DNA of 64,000 nt from Dellaglioa kimchii. Its GTDB lineage: Bacteria; Bacillota; Bacilli; Lactobacillales; Lactobacillaceae. The first letter of the stretch is position 1; the number at the start of each line of letters is the position of its first letter. The position numbers were made by a program, and so were the translations under genes. The stretch is taken from NCBI RefSeq assembly GCF_046115505.1, contig NZ_CP170736.1, positions 1,178,001 through 1,242,000 of the forward strand, given 5' to 3'. A model generated the notes under the pieces. The model saw only the letters and a list, made by a program, of their open reading frames with translations. It was not told the origin of the DNA and made no database searches. Shown in pieces: positions 24,732 to 33,461 of the stretch.

Positions 24732-25832
24732 TTAGACGTTAAATCTGAACTCAATAATATCGCCATCTTGTACGACATATTCTTTACCTTCTGAACGTAA
24801 ACGACCAGCTTCACGAACTGCTGCGACGCTTCCATTTTTATCTAAATCAGCAAATGACATTGTTTCAGCACGGATAAATCCACGTTCAAAATCTGAATGA
24901 ATAATTCCGGCAACTTGAGGTGCTTTCATCCCTTGCTTAAAGGTCCATGCTCGTGTTTCGGCACCACCAGCAGTAAAGAATGTTGCTAACCCTAGCAATT
25001 TATAAGATGCTCTGATTAAACGATCAAGACCTGATTCTTCAACACCAGCTGCTTCAAGGAAATCAAGCTTATCTTCATCATCTAGTTCAGCAATTTCTTC
25101 TTCTGTTTTAGCAGAAACGGCTAAACATTCTGAGCCTTCTTCTTTTGCAAAAGCTTCAATTAATTTTACATACTTATTAGCACTTGGATCAGCCATATCA
25201 TCTTCAGCAATATTAGCGACATAAAGAACTGGTTTGTTCGTTAATAAAAACATACCTTTAACATATTTTTCTTCTTCTTCATCAAATTCAATTGAGCGAA
25301 CGGCATGTCCAGCTTCAAGAACTGGTTTGATTTTTTGTAAAATACTGAATTCAGCCAACGCATCTTTATCTTTTGTTCTAGCCACTTTTTCAACTTTAGC
25401 ATAACGTTTTGTCACACTATCTAAATCTGCAAAAACAAGTTCTAAATTGATTGTTTCAATATCGTCCATTGGATCCACTTTATCAGAAACATGTGTGATA
25501 TTATCATCGTCAAATGCACGAACAACGTGCACAATAGCATCAACTTGACGAATATTTTCTAAAAATTTATTACCAAGTCCTTCACCTTTACTTGCGCCTT
25601 TAACAATACCGGCAATATCCGTAAATTCAAAAGTTGTATGAATAATTTTTTTAGCAGGGACTACTTCATCGATACGTGCTAATCGTTTATCTGGGACTTC
25701 AACCATCCCAACGTTTGGATCAATTGTCGCAAATGGGTAATTAGCCATTTCCGCGCCTGCTTTTGTAATTGCGTTAAATAAAGTTGATTTACCTACGTTT
25801 GGTAATCCTACGATTCCTGCCGTTAATGCCAT
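24732..25832 (-). CDS. ychF: Redox-regulated ATPase YchF (OLA1, Obg family)
   Basis: 366 residues: a G domain with GLPNVGKSTLFNAITKAG (7-24), switch region NYPFATIDPNVG, G3 DIAGIVKGASKGEGLGN. A NxxE-type G4 (ANIAED) replaces NKxD, which explains the preference for ATP in this family. A helical insert and a C-terminal TGS domain (EYVVQDGDIIEFRFNV) follow. It binds ribosomes and is linked to stress responses. Its position beside parAB and the DUF951 gene is conserved in Firmicutes. Confidence 0.96.
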   Translation of the reverse strand: MALTAGIVGLPNVGKSTLFNAITKAGAEMANYPFATIDPNVGMVEVPDKRLARIDEVVPAKKIIHTTFEFTDIAGIVKGASKGEGLGNKFLENIRQVDAIVHVVRAFDDDNITHVSDKVDPMDDIETINLELVFADLDSVTKRYAKVEKVARTKDKDALAEFSILQKIKPVLEAGHAVRSIEFDEEEEKYVKGMFLLTNKPVLYVANIAEDDMADPSANKYVKLIEAFAKEEGSECLAVSAKTEEEIAELDDEDKLDFLEAAGVEESGLDRLIRASYKLLGLATFFTAGGAETRAWTFKQGMKAPQVAGIIHSDFERGFIRAETMSFADLDKNGSVAAVREAGRLRSEGKEYVVQDGDIIEFRFNV

Positions 25833-25854
25833 AATTAGACGTCACTCTTTTCAT

Positions 25855-26055
25855 TTATTTTGTATTATCTTCTGTTGTTGCTTTTTCTAACATTTTTTTC
25901 ATCTTTTTCTCAAATTCTCGTCTAGGTAATAAAATAAGATGCCCACATCCTAAACACTTAATGCGAATATCCATTCCCATTCGCACGATTTCCCAACGGT
26001 TAGTCCCACAAGGATGTGGTTTTTTCATTTCAACAATATCATGTAAGTCATACAT
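25855..26055 (-). CDS. DUF951 family small zinc-finger-like protein
   Basis: A 66-residue basic protein. The pattern KPHPCGTNRWEIVRMGMDIRIKCLGCGHLILLPR holds three Cys (HPCG, CLGCGH) and matches DUF951, a small family usually between parB and ychF. It may bind metal or nucleic acid, but no function is known. It lies 13 bases after parB and 22 before ychF, so it belongs to the parAB-ychF operon. Confidence 0.9.
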   Translation of the reverse strand: MYDLHDIVEMKKPHPCGTNRWEIVRMGMDIRIKCLGCGHLILLPRREFEKKMKKMLEKATTEDNTK

Positions 26056-26068
26056 ACAGACTAACCTC

Positions 26069-26950
26069 CTAGTCTAGTGAAATATCAAGTAAGTCCAAAA
26101 TACGGTTCAAATCATCCGTTGATAAGTAGTCAATTTCTATCTTACCTTTATGATTTTTTTTGCTCTGTTGGATAGAAACTTGTGTTCCAAATTTTTCTTT
26201 TAACAAGTTCTCACTTTGTTGAACATAAATTGATTTTTCAACTTCGTTCACTTTTTTAGTATTCTTTTTAATTTCGCCATTCATTTGGGCAATTACTTTT
26301 TCCAACTCACGAACAGTTAGATTTTCTTTGACTGTTCTTTTAGCTAATGCCCCAATTTTTTGTTTATCTTTAAGTGACAGCAATGTTCTTGCTTGACCCA
26401 TCGATAACTGATCAACTTGGAGTAATTCTTTAACTGAATTGGGCAATCCTAATAAACGCAAATAATTAGCAATATAAGGACGACTTTTGCCTAATCGCTC
26501 TGAAACTTGTGACTGCGTTAAATTTAATTTTTCCATCAACATGTTATAAGCTTCTGCCTCTTCTAAAGGAGACAATTCTTCACGTTGTAAATTTTCCAAA
26601 ATGGCAACTTCCATCATTGCTTCTTCTGTCATCGTTCTAATAATTGCAGGGACATCTGTTAGTCCTGCTAATTTAGATGCACGGAAACGACGTTCTCCTG
26701 CAATGATTTCATAACCCTTAATGACTGATTCTCTTACAATAATTGGTTGGAAGACACCTGATTTTTTGATAGACGCAGCTAATTCTTTTAGGGCATCTTC
26801 ATCAAATGTTTTACGAGGTTGGTAAGGATTAGGGCGAATTTCAGCTAAGTTTAAACGAACAACAGATTCTTTTGTATCATCATATTGATCAAGTTCATCC
26901 TGAAATAACGCGTTAATCCCTTTTCCAAGACCTTTTTTATTATTTACCAT
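26069..26950 (-). CDS. parB: Chromosome partitioning protein ParB (Spo0J)
   Basis: Binds parS sites and spreads by CTP-driven clamping to organise the origin and load SMC. The 293-residue protein has the ParB N domain with CTP-binding motifs NPYQPRKTFDE and GERRFRASKLAG (about 80-92). A helix-turn-helix (LTQSQVSERLGKSRPYIANYLRL, about 150-172) and a C-terminal dimerisation segment follow. Its first 11 bases overlap the end of parA. Two perfect parS sites and one variant are in this window. Confidence 0.96.
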   Translation of the reverse strand: MVNNKKGLGKGINALFQDELDQYDDTKESVVRLNLAEIRPNPYQPRKTFDEDALKELAASIKKSGVFQPIIVRESVIKGYEIIAGERRFRASKLAGLTDVPAIIRTMTEEAMMEVAILENLQREELSPLEEAEAYNMLMEKLNLTQSQVSERLGKSRPYIANYLRLLGLPNSVKELLQVDQLSMGQARTLLSLKDKQKIGALAKRTVKENLTVRELEKVIAQMNGEIKKNTKKVNEVEKSIYVQQSENLLKEKFGTQVSIQQSKKNHKGKIEIDYLSTDDLNRILDLLDISLD

Positions 26951-27707
26951 GCGCTTTTAACACTTCCTTTGCCAATTCCATATAGACTTGAGCACCCTTC
27001 GACTTAGGATCGTAATCAATAATTGCCATCCCATGGCTAGGTGCTTCAGACAAGCGGACATTTCGCGGAATAATTGTCTTGTAGACTTTTTCTGCAAAAT
27101 ATTTTTGCACCTCAGACACAACTTCTGCGCCTAAATTTGTACGTGCATCATACATTGTCATTAAAACGCCTTCAATGGCTAAATCTGGATTAAAATGCTT
27201 TTGAACTAAACGAATTGTGTTAAGCAATTGGCTTAAACCTTCCAAAGCGTAGTACTCACTTTGAACAGGAATTAAAATCGATTTACTAGCTGTAAAGGCA
27301 TTAATTGTAATCAACCCAAGTGATGGTGGGCAATCTATTAAAATATAGTCATACTGATCTTCAATTGTTTTAACGGCATCCAATAATCTTGTTTCACGAG
27401 CCATTTGTGGTGTTAACTCAATCTCAGCACCAGCCAATTGAATAGTTGCCGGAACAATGTCTAAACCTTTGTGACTAGTAGCTAAAATTGTCTCCTTAAT
27501 TGGAAATTCATTAACTAAAACATCATAAATATCTTTTTTTATTGTTGATTTTTCAATACCGACACCACTTGTTGAATTTCCTTGAGCATCCGTATCTATT
27601 AATAAAACGCGCTTACCTAACTCGGCTAAACAAGCGCCTAAATTCACACTCGTTGTTGTTTTACCAACGCCACCTTTTTGGTTTGCTAATGAAATAACAA
27701 TTCCCAT
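26940..27707 (-). CDS. parA: Chromosome partitioning ATPase ParA (Soj)
   Basis: A 255-residue deviant Walker ATPase: QKGGVGKTTTSVNLGA (10-25) with the signature Lys, LLIDTDAQGNST and the second motif YDYILIDCPPSLGLITINA. It works with ParB in origin segregation and, in Bacillus, modulates DnaA. Gene order noc-parA-parB with overlap or tight spacing is the standard one. Confidence 0.97.
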   Translation of the reverse strand: MGIVISLANQKGGVGKTTTSVNLGACLAELGKRVLLIDTDAQGNSTSGVGIEKSTIKKDIYDVLVNEFPIKETILATSHKGLDIVPATIQLAGAEIELTPQMARETRLLDAVKTIEDQYDYILIDCPPSLGLITINAFTASKSILIPVQSEYYALEGLSQLLNTIRLVQKHFNPDLAIEGVLMTMYDARTNLGAEVVSEVQKYFAEKVYKTIIPRNVRLSEAPSHGMAIIDYDPKSKGAQVYMELAKEVLKAHGK

Positions 27708-27713
27708 GTTTGA

Positions 27714-28556
27714 TTAACCCTCCTTTTTTGATTCAATCACATCAATAATAACGCGATACCCTGAATCAGTTTTTTCTTGTTTTAATTTAATCGTTACGCC
27801 GTTATTTTCTATAACTTGAACAGCTTGTTTTAGGGTATTAATCACTAATCTTTTATCAGGATTACCCTTTTTCGTATTTTTCTTTTCAGACACTTTTGAT
27901 TCTGGTTTAATTTTATTAACTGAAATTAACTTTTCAGTTTCTTTTACTGTTAATTTCTCTTTTAAAATACGTTTTAATAATTTTTTTTGATCTCTGGCTG
28001 ATAAACTAACCATTGCTCTTCCGTGACGTTCAGATATTTGTTGCGCCATAATTGCCGTTTGTACGTCATGCTCTAATTTTAATAAGCGTAATTTATTAGC
28101 AACAAATGCTTGGCTTTTACCCATATTTTCAGCTAATTTCGACTGTGATAAATGGTTTAAACTCATTAATTTACTGTAGGCCTCTGCCTCTTCAATTGCC
28201 GTTAGTTCCTCACGTTGTAAATTTTCAATTAGTGCCATCGAAGCCGCTTGGTCGTCGTCCATTTTCTGAACAATTGCTGGAATTTTTTCCCATCCTAATG
28301 AAGATGCTGCCCGAAAACGGCGTTCCCCAGCAATAATTTCATATTTTCCAGTCTCATACTCCCGCAGAATAATAGGCTGTAATAACCCATGTTCTTTAAG
28401 TGTTTGTGCCAATTCATCAATTTTTTGATCATCAAAGACACGACGAGGTTGAAAGCGATTGGGTACAATAGTCGTAATAGAAATGTCACTAACCTTCGTT
28501 TGATTCGTTTCATCTTCTTGTTGATTTTTACGATTTCCTAAAAATGAAAATGCCAT
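27714..28556 (-). CDS. noc: Nucleoid occlusion protein Noc (ParB paralogue)
   Basis: 280 residues, with the same domain order as ParB: an amphipathic N-terminus (MAFSFLGNRKN) that in Noc anchors to the membrane, NRFQPRRVFDDQ, GERRFRAASSLGW, and a helix-turn-helix (LSQSKLAENMGKSQAFVANKLRL). Noc binds NBS sites and keeps the division ring off the nucleoid. The position directly after rsmG and before parA is the usual place for noc. Distinguishing Noc from ParB rests on the N-terminal helix and position. Confidence 0.92.
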   Translation of the reverse strand: MAFSFLGNRKNQQEDETNQTKVSDISITTIVPNRFQPRRVFDDQKIDELAQTLKEHGLLQPIILREYETGKYEIIAGERRFRAASSLGWEKIPAIVQKMDDDQAASMALIENLQREELTAIEEAEAYSKLMSLNHLSQSKLAENMGKSQAFVANKLRLLKLEHDVQTAIMAQQISERHGRAMVSLSARDQKKLLKRILKEKLTVKETEKLISVNKIKPESKVSEKKNTKKGNPDKRLVINTLKQAVQVIENNGVTIKLKQEKTDSGYRVIIDVIESKKEG

Positions 28557-28574
28557 TTTCCGACGACCTCCTGA

Positions 28575-29309
28575 CTATATCTTATTTACAAGTGGGGTAC
28601 GTCCAGGTACGCCCGCTTTTCTAGGGTATTTTTTAGGGCTTAATTTGACTTTATCAACGACTAATATATGACGTTCGTCATCTGAAATTGGTAAAGTAAA
28701 TTCATGATTAGCCACAACTTGACCACCTAAAAGCTTGATAGCATATTCGGCATCGACTAATTCTTCGTCCATTTTTTGAGCTTTTAGAGCAATAAATTGG
28801 CCATTTAATTTAACTAAAGGTAAGCACAATTCGGATAGTACGCTCAATCTTGCAACAGCACGAGCTGTCACGATATCATATTGCTCTCTGTATAAACTTT
28901 TTTTACCTGCAAATTCTTCAGCACGATTATGAAAAAAAGCAACCCCTGTAATATCTAATTTGTCCGCCAATTCATTTAAAAAGTTGATACGTTTATTCAA
29001 CGAATCAACAATAGTCACCGTTAATTGCGGAAAAGCAATCTTCAGTGGAATTGAAGGGAAGCCGGCACCTGCGCCGACGTCACAAATAGATAAGGGCTCG
29101 CTTTGTATTTCTTTTGAATAAAAAGCAGGCGTTAAAGAATCATAAAAATGTTTCAAATAAACGTCTGATTTTTCTGTAATAGCAGTCAGATTAAGGTTTT
29201 CATTTGTCATTACTAAAAATTCATAGTATGTTTCAAATTGTGCCATTTGTCTGTCTGTTAAATTAATGTCTTTTTCAGCTAATGATTGACGAAATTCTTC
29301 TGGATTCAT
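28575..29309 (-). CDS. rsmG: 16S rRNA (guanine527-N7)-methyltransferase RsmG (GidB)
   Basis: Methylates G527 of 16S rRNA. The 244-residue Rossmann methyltransferase has the SAM motif CDVGAGAGFPSIPLKI, followed by VDSLNKRINFLNEL and TARAVARLSVLSEL, all typical for RsmG. CGGAGGG lies just upstream of the ATG. It heads the rsmG-noc-parA-parB-DUF951-ychF run. A palindrome built from parS half-sites lies in its leader. Confidence 0.95.
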   Translation of the reverse strand: MNPEEFRQSLAEKDINLTDRQMAQFETYYEFLVMTNENLNLTAITEKSDVYLKHFYDSLTPAFYSKEIQSEPLSICDVGAGAGFPSIPLKIAFPQLTVTIVDSLNKRINFLNELADKLDITGVAFFHNRAEEFAGKKSLYREQYDIVTARAVARLSVLSELCLPLVKLNGQFIALKAQKMDEELVDAEYAIKLLGGQVVANHEFTLPISDDERHILVVDKVKLSPKKYPRKAGVPGRTPLVNKI

Positions 29310-29330
29310 ATGACTGGCCCTCCGTTATTT

Positions 29331-29352
29331 GTGAAACAAAACGATGTTTCAC
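29331..29352. promoter_or_regulatory. Everted parS half-sites in the rsmG-noc-parAB leader
   Basis: GTGAAACA (29331-29338), 6 bases, TGTTTCAC (29345-29352): the two halves of parS in reverse order, forming a perfect 8-6-8 dyad 22 bases upstream of rsmG. It may be a ParB or Noc contact site or an mRNA hairpin. Confidence 0.5.
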
Positions 29353-29408
29353 GTCCTGTTTAACTTTAACGTATTTAGGCCAGAAATACAAGCCAACTGT
29401 AAGATTCT

Positions 29409-30359
29409 CTATCCTACTAATTTATCAAATTTTTTAAGTTTTGAAATTAATAATTCGACAAATTTTGCACGGTCAATTGATAATAAGACTTCTGTATTTT
29501 TTTCTAATCCTAATAAATCAAATTTATCAACGATTGTCTCGCCTCTAGTAAGATCACCATTAACCTCAACATCAACATGGTACTTTTCACTTGTGAATAA
29601 TTCAGGATGTAACATCCAAGCAATTGTACAAGGGTCATGTAATGGAATACCGTCAAATCCCCATTTTTCTTGACCATAATAGATACCGTAAAATTTCAAT
29701 AACCCATAAGCTGATTGCGCTACTTTATTATTAATCTTACCAATTTCTTCAATTTCAGAATCTAAAATTTGTGCTTGATGAGTTAAGTTTAATCCAGCCA
29801 TAACCATTGGAATAGAGTCATTTAAAACCATTTTTGCTGACTCTGGGTCCACAGCTATATTAAATTCTGAACCAGGTTTAACATTTCCAACATCCGTTGA
29901 ACCACCCATAAAGACAATTTTTTCAATTTTACTTTTTAATTCAGGATAGACAGCTAAAAATAGTGCCATATTTGTCATTGGACCCGTGACAACCATTGTA
30001 ACTTTTTCAGCACTTTTAGATAATGTTTCTGCAATTAACTCAATTGCTGTTAAATTGGTTACTGGAATTTCAGATTTAGGTAACTCTGTTCCATCAACAC
30101 CAGTGTCTCCATGAACAGCATCGGCAATCATTAATTCTTGTAGTAAAGGTTTTTTATTTCCACTAGCAACAGGAATATCTGTTCGTTCCATCAATGTTAG
30201 TAGTCGACAAGCGTTATCAAATGTTTTATCAGGTGTTTGATTTCCAGCGGATGTTGTCACCGCACGTAAATCAAATTCTGGTGAAGCAATAATCATCATT
30301 AACGCTAATGCGTCATCATGTCCTGGATCACAATCTAAAATAATTGGTGTTTTTGTCAT
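29409..30359 (-). CDS. Inosine-uridine preferring nucleoside hydrolase family protein
   Basis: Hydrolyses ribonucleosides to base and ribose. The 316-residue protein has the calcium-binding DxDxxxDD motif at residues 9-16 (DCDPGHDD), VVTGPMTNMALFL, FMGGSTDVGN, EFNIAVDPESAKMVL and a late HDPCTIAWML with the metal-binding Asp. Released ribose could feed rbsK and xpkA. It lies 49 bases after lepB and may share its transcript. Base preference (pyrimidine or purine) cannot be told. Confidence 0.92.
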   Translation of the reverse strand: MTKTPIILDCDPGHDDALALMMIIASPEFDLRAVTTSAGNQTPDKTFDNACRLLTLMERTDIPVASGNKKPLLQELMIADAVHGDTGVDGTELPKSEIPVTNLTAIELIAETLSKSAEKVTMVVTGPMTNMALFLAVYPELKSKIEKIVFMGGSTDVGNVKPGSEFNIAVDPESAKMVLNDSIPMVMAGLNLTHQAQILDSEIEEIGKINNKVAQSAYGLLKFYGIYYGQEKWGFDGIPLHDPCTIAWMLHPELFTSEKYHVDVEVNGDLTRGETIVDKFDLLGLEKNTEVLLSIDRAKFVELLISKLKKFDKLVG

Positions 30360-30408
30360 AATAAAATCTCCTCTTCAATCGAATTATTTTTCTGCATTTT
30401 TAATGCAA

Positions 30409-31011
30409 TTAATAAATATATTTATGATCTGCCTTGTTAAAATTCCAGAATGGTACTTTTACAACACCTTGAATTTTTGACTTATCAACGAATCCCCAGT
30501 AACGACTATCATTAGATACTGAGCGATGATCTCCTAAAACAAAGTATTTATCTGAAGGCACTCTGATAGCTGAAGTATCTTTAACCCATTGATTATCTGT
30601 AGCCAATGACTTGAATGTCCAGTTTTTAGAATTTATGTTCTGAACCCTTGTCCCTACTGTTTTTTGATAAGTTGAAATGTAAGGTTCTTCAATTTCTTTA
30701 CCATTAACATAGATATGATCATTTTTAAATTCTACTGTATCACCAGGCATTCCAATAACACGTTTAACATACTCTTGACCCTCTGTTGCATCAGGATCTA
30801 CGCCGTATGCATCAAAAACAACTGTACTAAAGCGCTTAATATCAATAACTTTAACAACAGCAACGTGCTCATTATTAACTAAGTTAGGTTGCATCGATGG
30901 CCCATCAACACGTACCATTGTAACGACAAATGTTTTTAAAAGCATCGCGATTATTAACCCGATTGCAATCGGTATAATCCAACTCATTATTTCTTTAACT
31001 ATTCTTTTCAT
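30409..31011 (-). CDS. lepB: Signal peptidase I
   Basis: Cleaves signal peptides of exported proteins at the outer membrane face. The 200-residue protein has one N-terminal anchor helix (about 11-32). The catalytic Ser39 is in GPSMQPN and the general base Lys83 in YVKRVIGMPGD. The GDHRSVSNDSRYWG box is near residue 160. A single-anchor, about 190-residue form is standard in Gram-positives. Gene products in this window with signal peptides (dacA, the LysM hydrolase) are probable substrates. Confidence 0.95.
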   Translation of the reverse strand: MKRIVKEIMSWIIPIAIGLIIAMLLKTFVVTMVRVDGPSMQPNLVNNEHVAVVKVIDIKRFSTVVFDAYGVDPDATEGQEYVKRVIGMPGDTVEFKNDHIYVNGKEIEEPYISTYQKTVGTRVQNINSKNWTFKSLATDNQWVKDTSAIRVPSDKYFVLGDHRSVSNDSRYWGFVDKSKIQGVVKVPFWNFNKADHKYIY

Positions 31012-31487
31012 ATTTCCACCTAATCATTATATTTTTTATCCCCTTATTTAGTTAATTATACGCCAACTATTTAAGGACTTTCAATATCCAATAATTCAAA
31101 TGATACCAGACAATGAAATCCCTTTCTATTAAAACTTGAAATTTCATTTGCAACCATGTAAAACGACTGGTATAGTTTTAATTAGTTCTATTAGTATAGA
31201 AACATAAGGTTTCTGTAATATTTTTGTAACATCGGGGGCGATATATTTTAATTTAAAATATATTGAAAGTGTTCTAAACCATTATTACATATGGGATTTA
31301 CTTAATTAAATAAATTATAAGTTAAATACATAAATCATCATTATCATTGATATATAAACATTACTTAGTATATATTACAAAATCATACTAAGTTGTAATA
31401 GTTTTTGTATTTGATTGCAACACTAACCGGTTACAATAGTTACTATAGTATAAATCCAATAAAATAAGAAAGTAGATGTGACTCAAC
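31012..31487 (+). promoter_or_regulatory. Long upstream region of the LysM hydrolase gene
   Basis: A 476-base AT-rich gap between divergent lepB and the LysM gene with no convincing gene. It contains a WalR-type box (31214-31230), a second TGTAAT/TGTATT pair with 6-base spacing near 31396-31413 that does not fit the 5-base rule, and several short A/T dyads. A long untranslated leader or several promoters would fit. Confidence 0.5.
31214..31230 (+). promoter_or_regulatory. WalR (VicR/YycF) box
   Basis: TGTAAT-ATTTT-TGTAAC: two direct hexamers separated by 5 bases, matching the WalR consensus TGTWAH-N5-TGTWAH. It lies about 260 bases upstream of a wall hydrolase, the typical target class of WalRK. 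Confidence 0.65.
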
Positions 31488-33017
31488 TTGAATAACACAC
31501 TTAAATCATTATTACTCGGTACAGTTGGTACCGCTGGCCTCCTTCTTGCATCTAACGCAACTGCTGATGCAGCAACAGTTAAAGTTCAAACAAACGATAC
31601 TGTTTGGGCTTTTTCTCAGAAGTATGGCGTTTCAATCAAAACAATCGAAACTTTAAACAATATTGACGCAAATTCTCATATTATTGTAAGTGGTCAATCA
31701 TTAAATATTCCTGAAAAGGATAGAAACGCTAAAGCAAGCTCAACACAAAAAAGTACTTCAGCTAAAACAAGTACTATCGTTACTACTAATACTTCAGTAA
31801 ATAAAACATCCGTTACTGTTAAAAATGGTGATTCATTATGGTCAATCGCTAAAGAAAACGGTATTTCAATCTCAGCACTTCGTTCGGCTAATGGATTTGC
31901 TGATAACTCAGCACTTATCTTACCCGGTCAAAAATTAACATTAACTGGTTCAAAAGCGGTAGCTGCAAGTACTACTGTTACTCCCGCTAAAGTAACACCA
32001 GCTAAAACTGTTAAAGTAGAAACAAATACTGCTAAGCCAGTTGCTACAACTCCTAAAGCAGAAGTAAGTGCTGCTAAATCAGTTACTGCAACTCCTAAAG
32101 TAGAAACAGCTACACCTAAAGCAGCAGCATCTACTACAAATAATAAGACTGTTACTGTTAAAAACGGCGATTCATTATGGTCAATCGCTCAATCAAACGG
32201 CATTACTATCTCAGCACTATGTGATGCAAATGGTTTATCTTCAAATTCGATGATTAACCCTGGCCAAACATTAAACTTAACAGGTTCAATGGCTAAAGTA
32301 GCTTCTACAACTACTGAAAAAGTTGTTACACCTGCAAAAGCTACAACAACACCTAAAGCTGCTGCAAGTTCTAATACTACTTCAACAGCTAACACTGCTG
32401 CTACAAGTTCTAATACTACTTCAACAGCTAACACTGCTGCAAGCTCTAATACTACTTCAACAGCTAACACTGCTGCTACAAGTTCTAATACTACTTCAAC
32501 AGCTAACACTGCTGCTACAAGTTCTAATACTACTTCAACAGCTAACACTGCTGCTACAAGTTCTAATACTGCTTCAACAGCTAACACTGCTGCTGCAAGT
32601 TCTAACACTGCTTCAACAGCTAACACTGCTGCTGCAAGCTCTACAACACAAACAGCAAGCTACTCAGCAAGCAAAGTTATCTCTGTTGCTAAAGCATACA
32701 TAGGTACTCCTTATGTTTGGGGTGGATCAACTCCTTCTGGTTTTGATTGTTCAGGATTCACACAATATGTATTCGCAAAAGTTGGTATTAACTTAAACCG
32801 TAATACTATTGGACAAGAATCAAATGTTTCTAAGAAATCAACTGCTGCTGCTCAACCTGGAGATTTATTATTCTGGGGAGCTCAAGGTTCTACTTACCAT
32901 GTTGGTATTTACTTAGGTGGTGGCCAATATATCGCTGCTCCAGAACCTGGTCAAAATGTTAAAATTGGTGCATTAGCATATTACCCTGCTTCATTTGCTG
33001 GTACTGTTAATAAATAA
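31488..33017 (+). CDS. Secreted peptidoglycan hydrolase: three LysM domains, repeat linker, NlpC/P60
   Basis: A 509-residue exported endopeptidase. A signal peptide (MNNTLKSLLLGTVGTAGLLL, cleavage near ADA-A) is followed by LysM domains at about 32-75, 106-152 and 221-267, each with the DTVW/GDSLWSIA start. A Ser/Thr/Ala repeat linker (about 293-385) leads to a C-terminal NlpC/P60 domain: GTPYVWGGSTPSGFDCSGFT with the catalytic Cys, then YHVGIYLGGG with the catalytic His. LysM domains bind the glycan; the peptidase cuts stem peptides during growth or separation. The start is TTG at 31488. No strong Shine-Dalgarno is visible, so an alternative start is possible. It reads against the local minus-strand trend. 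Confidence 0.93.
   Translation: MNNTLKSLLLGTVGTAGLLLASNATADAATVKVQTNDTVWAFSQKYGVSIKTIETLNNIDANSHIIVSGQSLNIPEKDRNAKASSTQKSTSAKTSTIVTTNTSVNKTSVTVKNGDSLWSIAKENGISISALRSANGFADNSALILPGQKLTLTGSKAVAASTTVTPAKVTPAKTVKVETNTAKPVATTPKAEVSAAKSVTATPKVETATPKAAASTTNNKTVTVKNGDSLWSIAQSNGITISALCDANGLSSNSMINPGQTLNLTGSMAKVASTTTEKVVTPAKATTTPKAAASSNTTSTANTAATSSNTTSTANTAASSNTTSTANTAATSSNTTSTANTAATSSNTTSTANTAATSSNTASTANTAAASSNTASTANTAAASSTTQTASYSASKVISVAKAYIGTPYVWGGSTPSGFDCSGFTQYVFAKVGINLNRNTIGQESNVSKKSTAAAQPGDLLFWGAQGSTYHVGIYLGGGQYIAAPEPGQNVKIGALAYYPASFAGTVNK
32367..32636 (+). repeat. Seven tandem 39/36-base coding repeats
   Basis: Units encode SSNTTSTANTAAT (13 residues); one unit is 12 residues, and the last two carry NTASTANTAAA. 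The total is 270 bases in phase with the reading frame, so copy number can change without frameshift. It forms the flexible linker before the NlpC/P60 domain. Confidence 0.95.
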
Positions 33018-33024
33018 TATTATG

Positions 33025-33060
33025 AAGGTCCTACTCACTAAGTGAGTAGGACCTTTTTTT
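33025..33060 (+). terminator. Terminator of the LysM hydrolase gene
   Basis: AAGGTCCTACTCACT pairs with AGTGAGTAGGACCTT, followed by a T-run (33054-33060). Confidence 0.93.
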
Positions 33061-33361
33061 ATAGATTTATATATATAAAGTATTCTGGTTCGGAATCTAT
33101 GAAAGTTGCTAAAGTCGGAAATAAGACCATTTGATACCTTAATTTTATTATTTGTTCCTTTTAAACGATCGTTAGTAGACTAATAGCCAAAGTTTTGACA
33201 GACCATCCCTTGGTTCTTCCATAAGATTATGTTTTCTATTTCAAAATAAAAATCTTATACTCTTCAGCTTATTTATCACTAATTAAAACCTGGCATTAAT
33301 GATTTTTACACTACTATTAACAACTGATATTAGGAACCATTTATTTTTAACAATCGTTACT
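33061..33361. other. AT-rich gap before the parS-like palindrome and tRNA
   Basis: About 300 bases without a supported gene. A 10-base palindrome, AACGATCGTT (33163-33172), and a related AACAATCGTTACT copy (33351-33363) are visible but match nothing I know. No promoter convinces. Confidence 0.4.
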
Positions 33362-33397
33362 CACTTTAAAATGTTTCATGTGAAACATTTTAAAGTG
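33362..33397. promoter_or_regulatory. parS variant inside a 36-base palindrome
   Basis: TGTTTCATGTGAAACA (33372-33387) differs from parS TGTTTCACGTGAAACA at one central base. The symmetry extends to CACTTTAAAA on the left and TTTTAAAGTG on the right, 17-bp arms in all. Confidence 0.75.
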
Positions 33398-33461
33398 CCA
33401 TAAAAACAAAAACTAACTTTTTCTTTTAATTTTGGCTATTTGGTGTATTATAAAGCTATTC

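Noticed and set aside
29345..29360. TGTTTCACGTCCTGTT as a parS site
   Set aside because: Only the left 10 bases match parS; the right half differs at most positions. The everted dyad is the stronger reading.
31396..31413. Second WalR box upstream of the LysM gene
   Set aside because: The half-sites are 6 bases apart, not 5, and the second hexamer is degenerate.
32367..32636. CRISPR-like array
   Set aside because: The repeats are contiguous, without spacers, and in frame with a protein.
32189..32703. Long open frames in the other phases of the LysM repeat region, on both strands
   Set aside because: They exist only because the 39-base repeat is open in several frames; their products are repeats of Leu/Gln or Val/Glu with no start signal.
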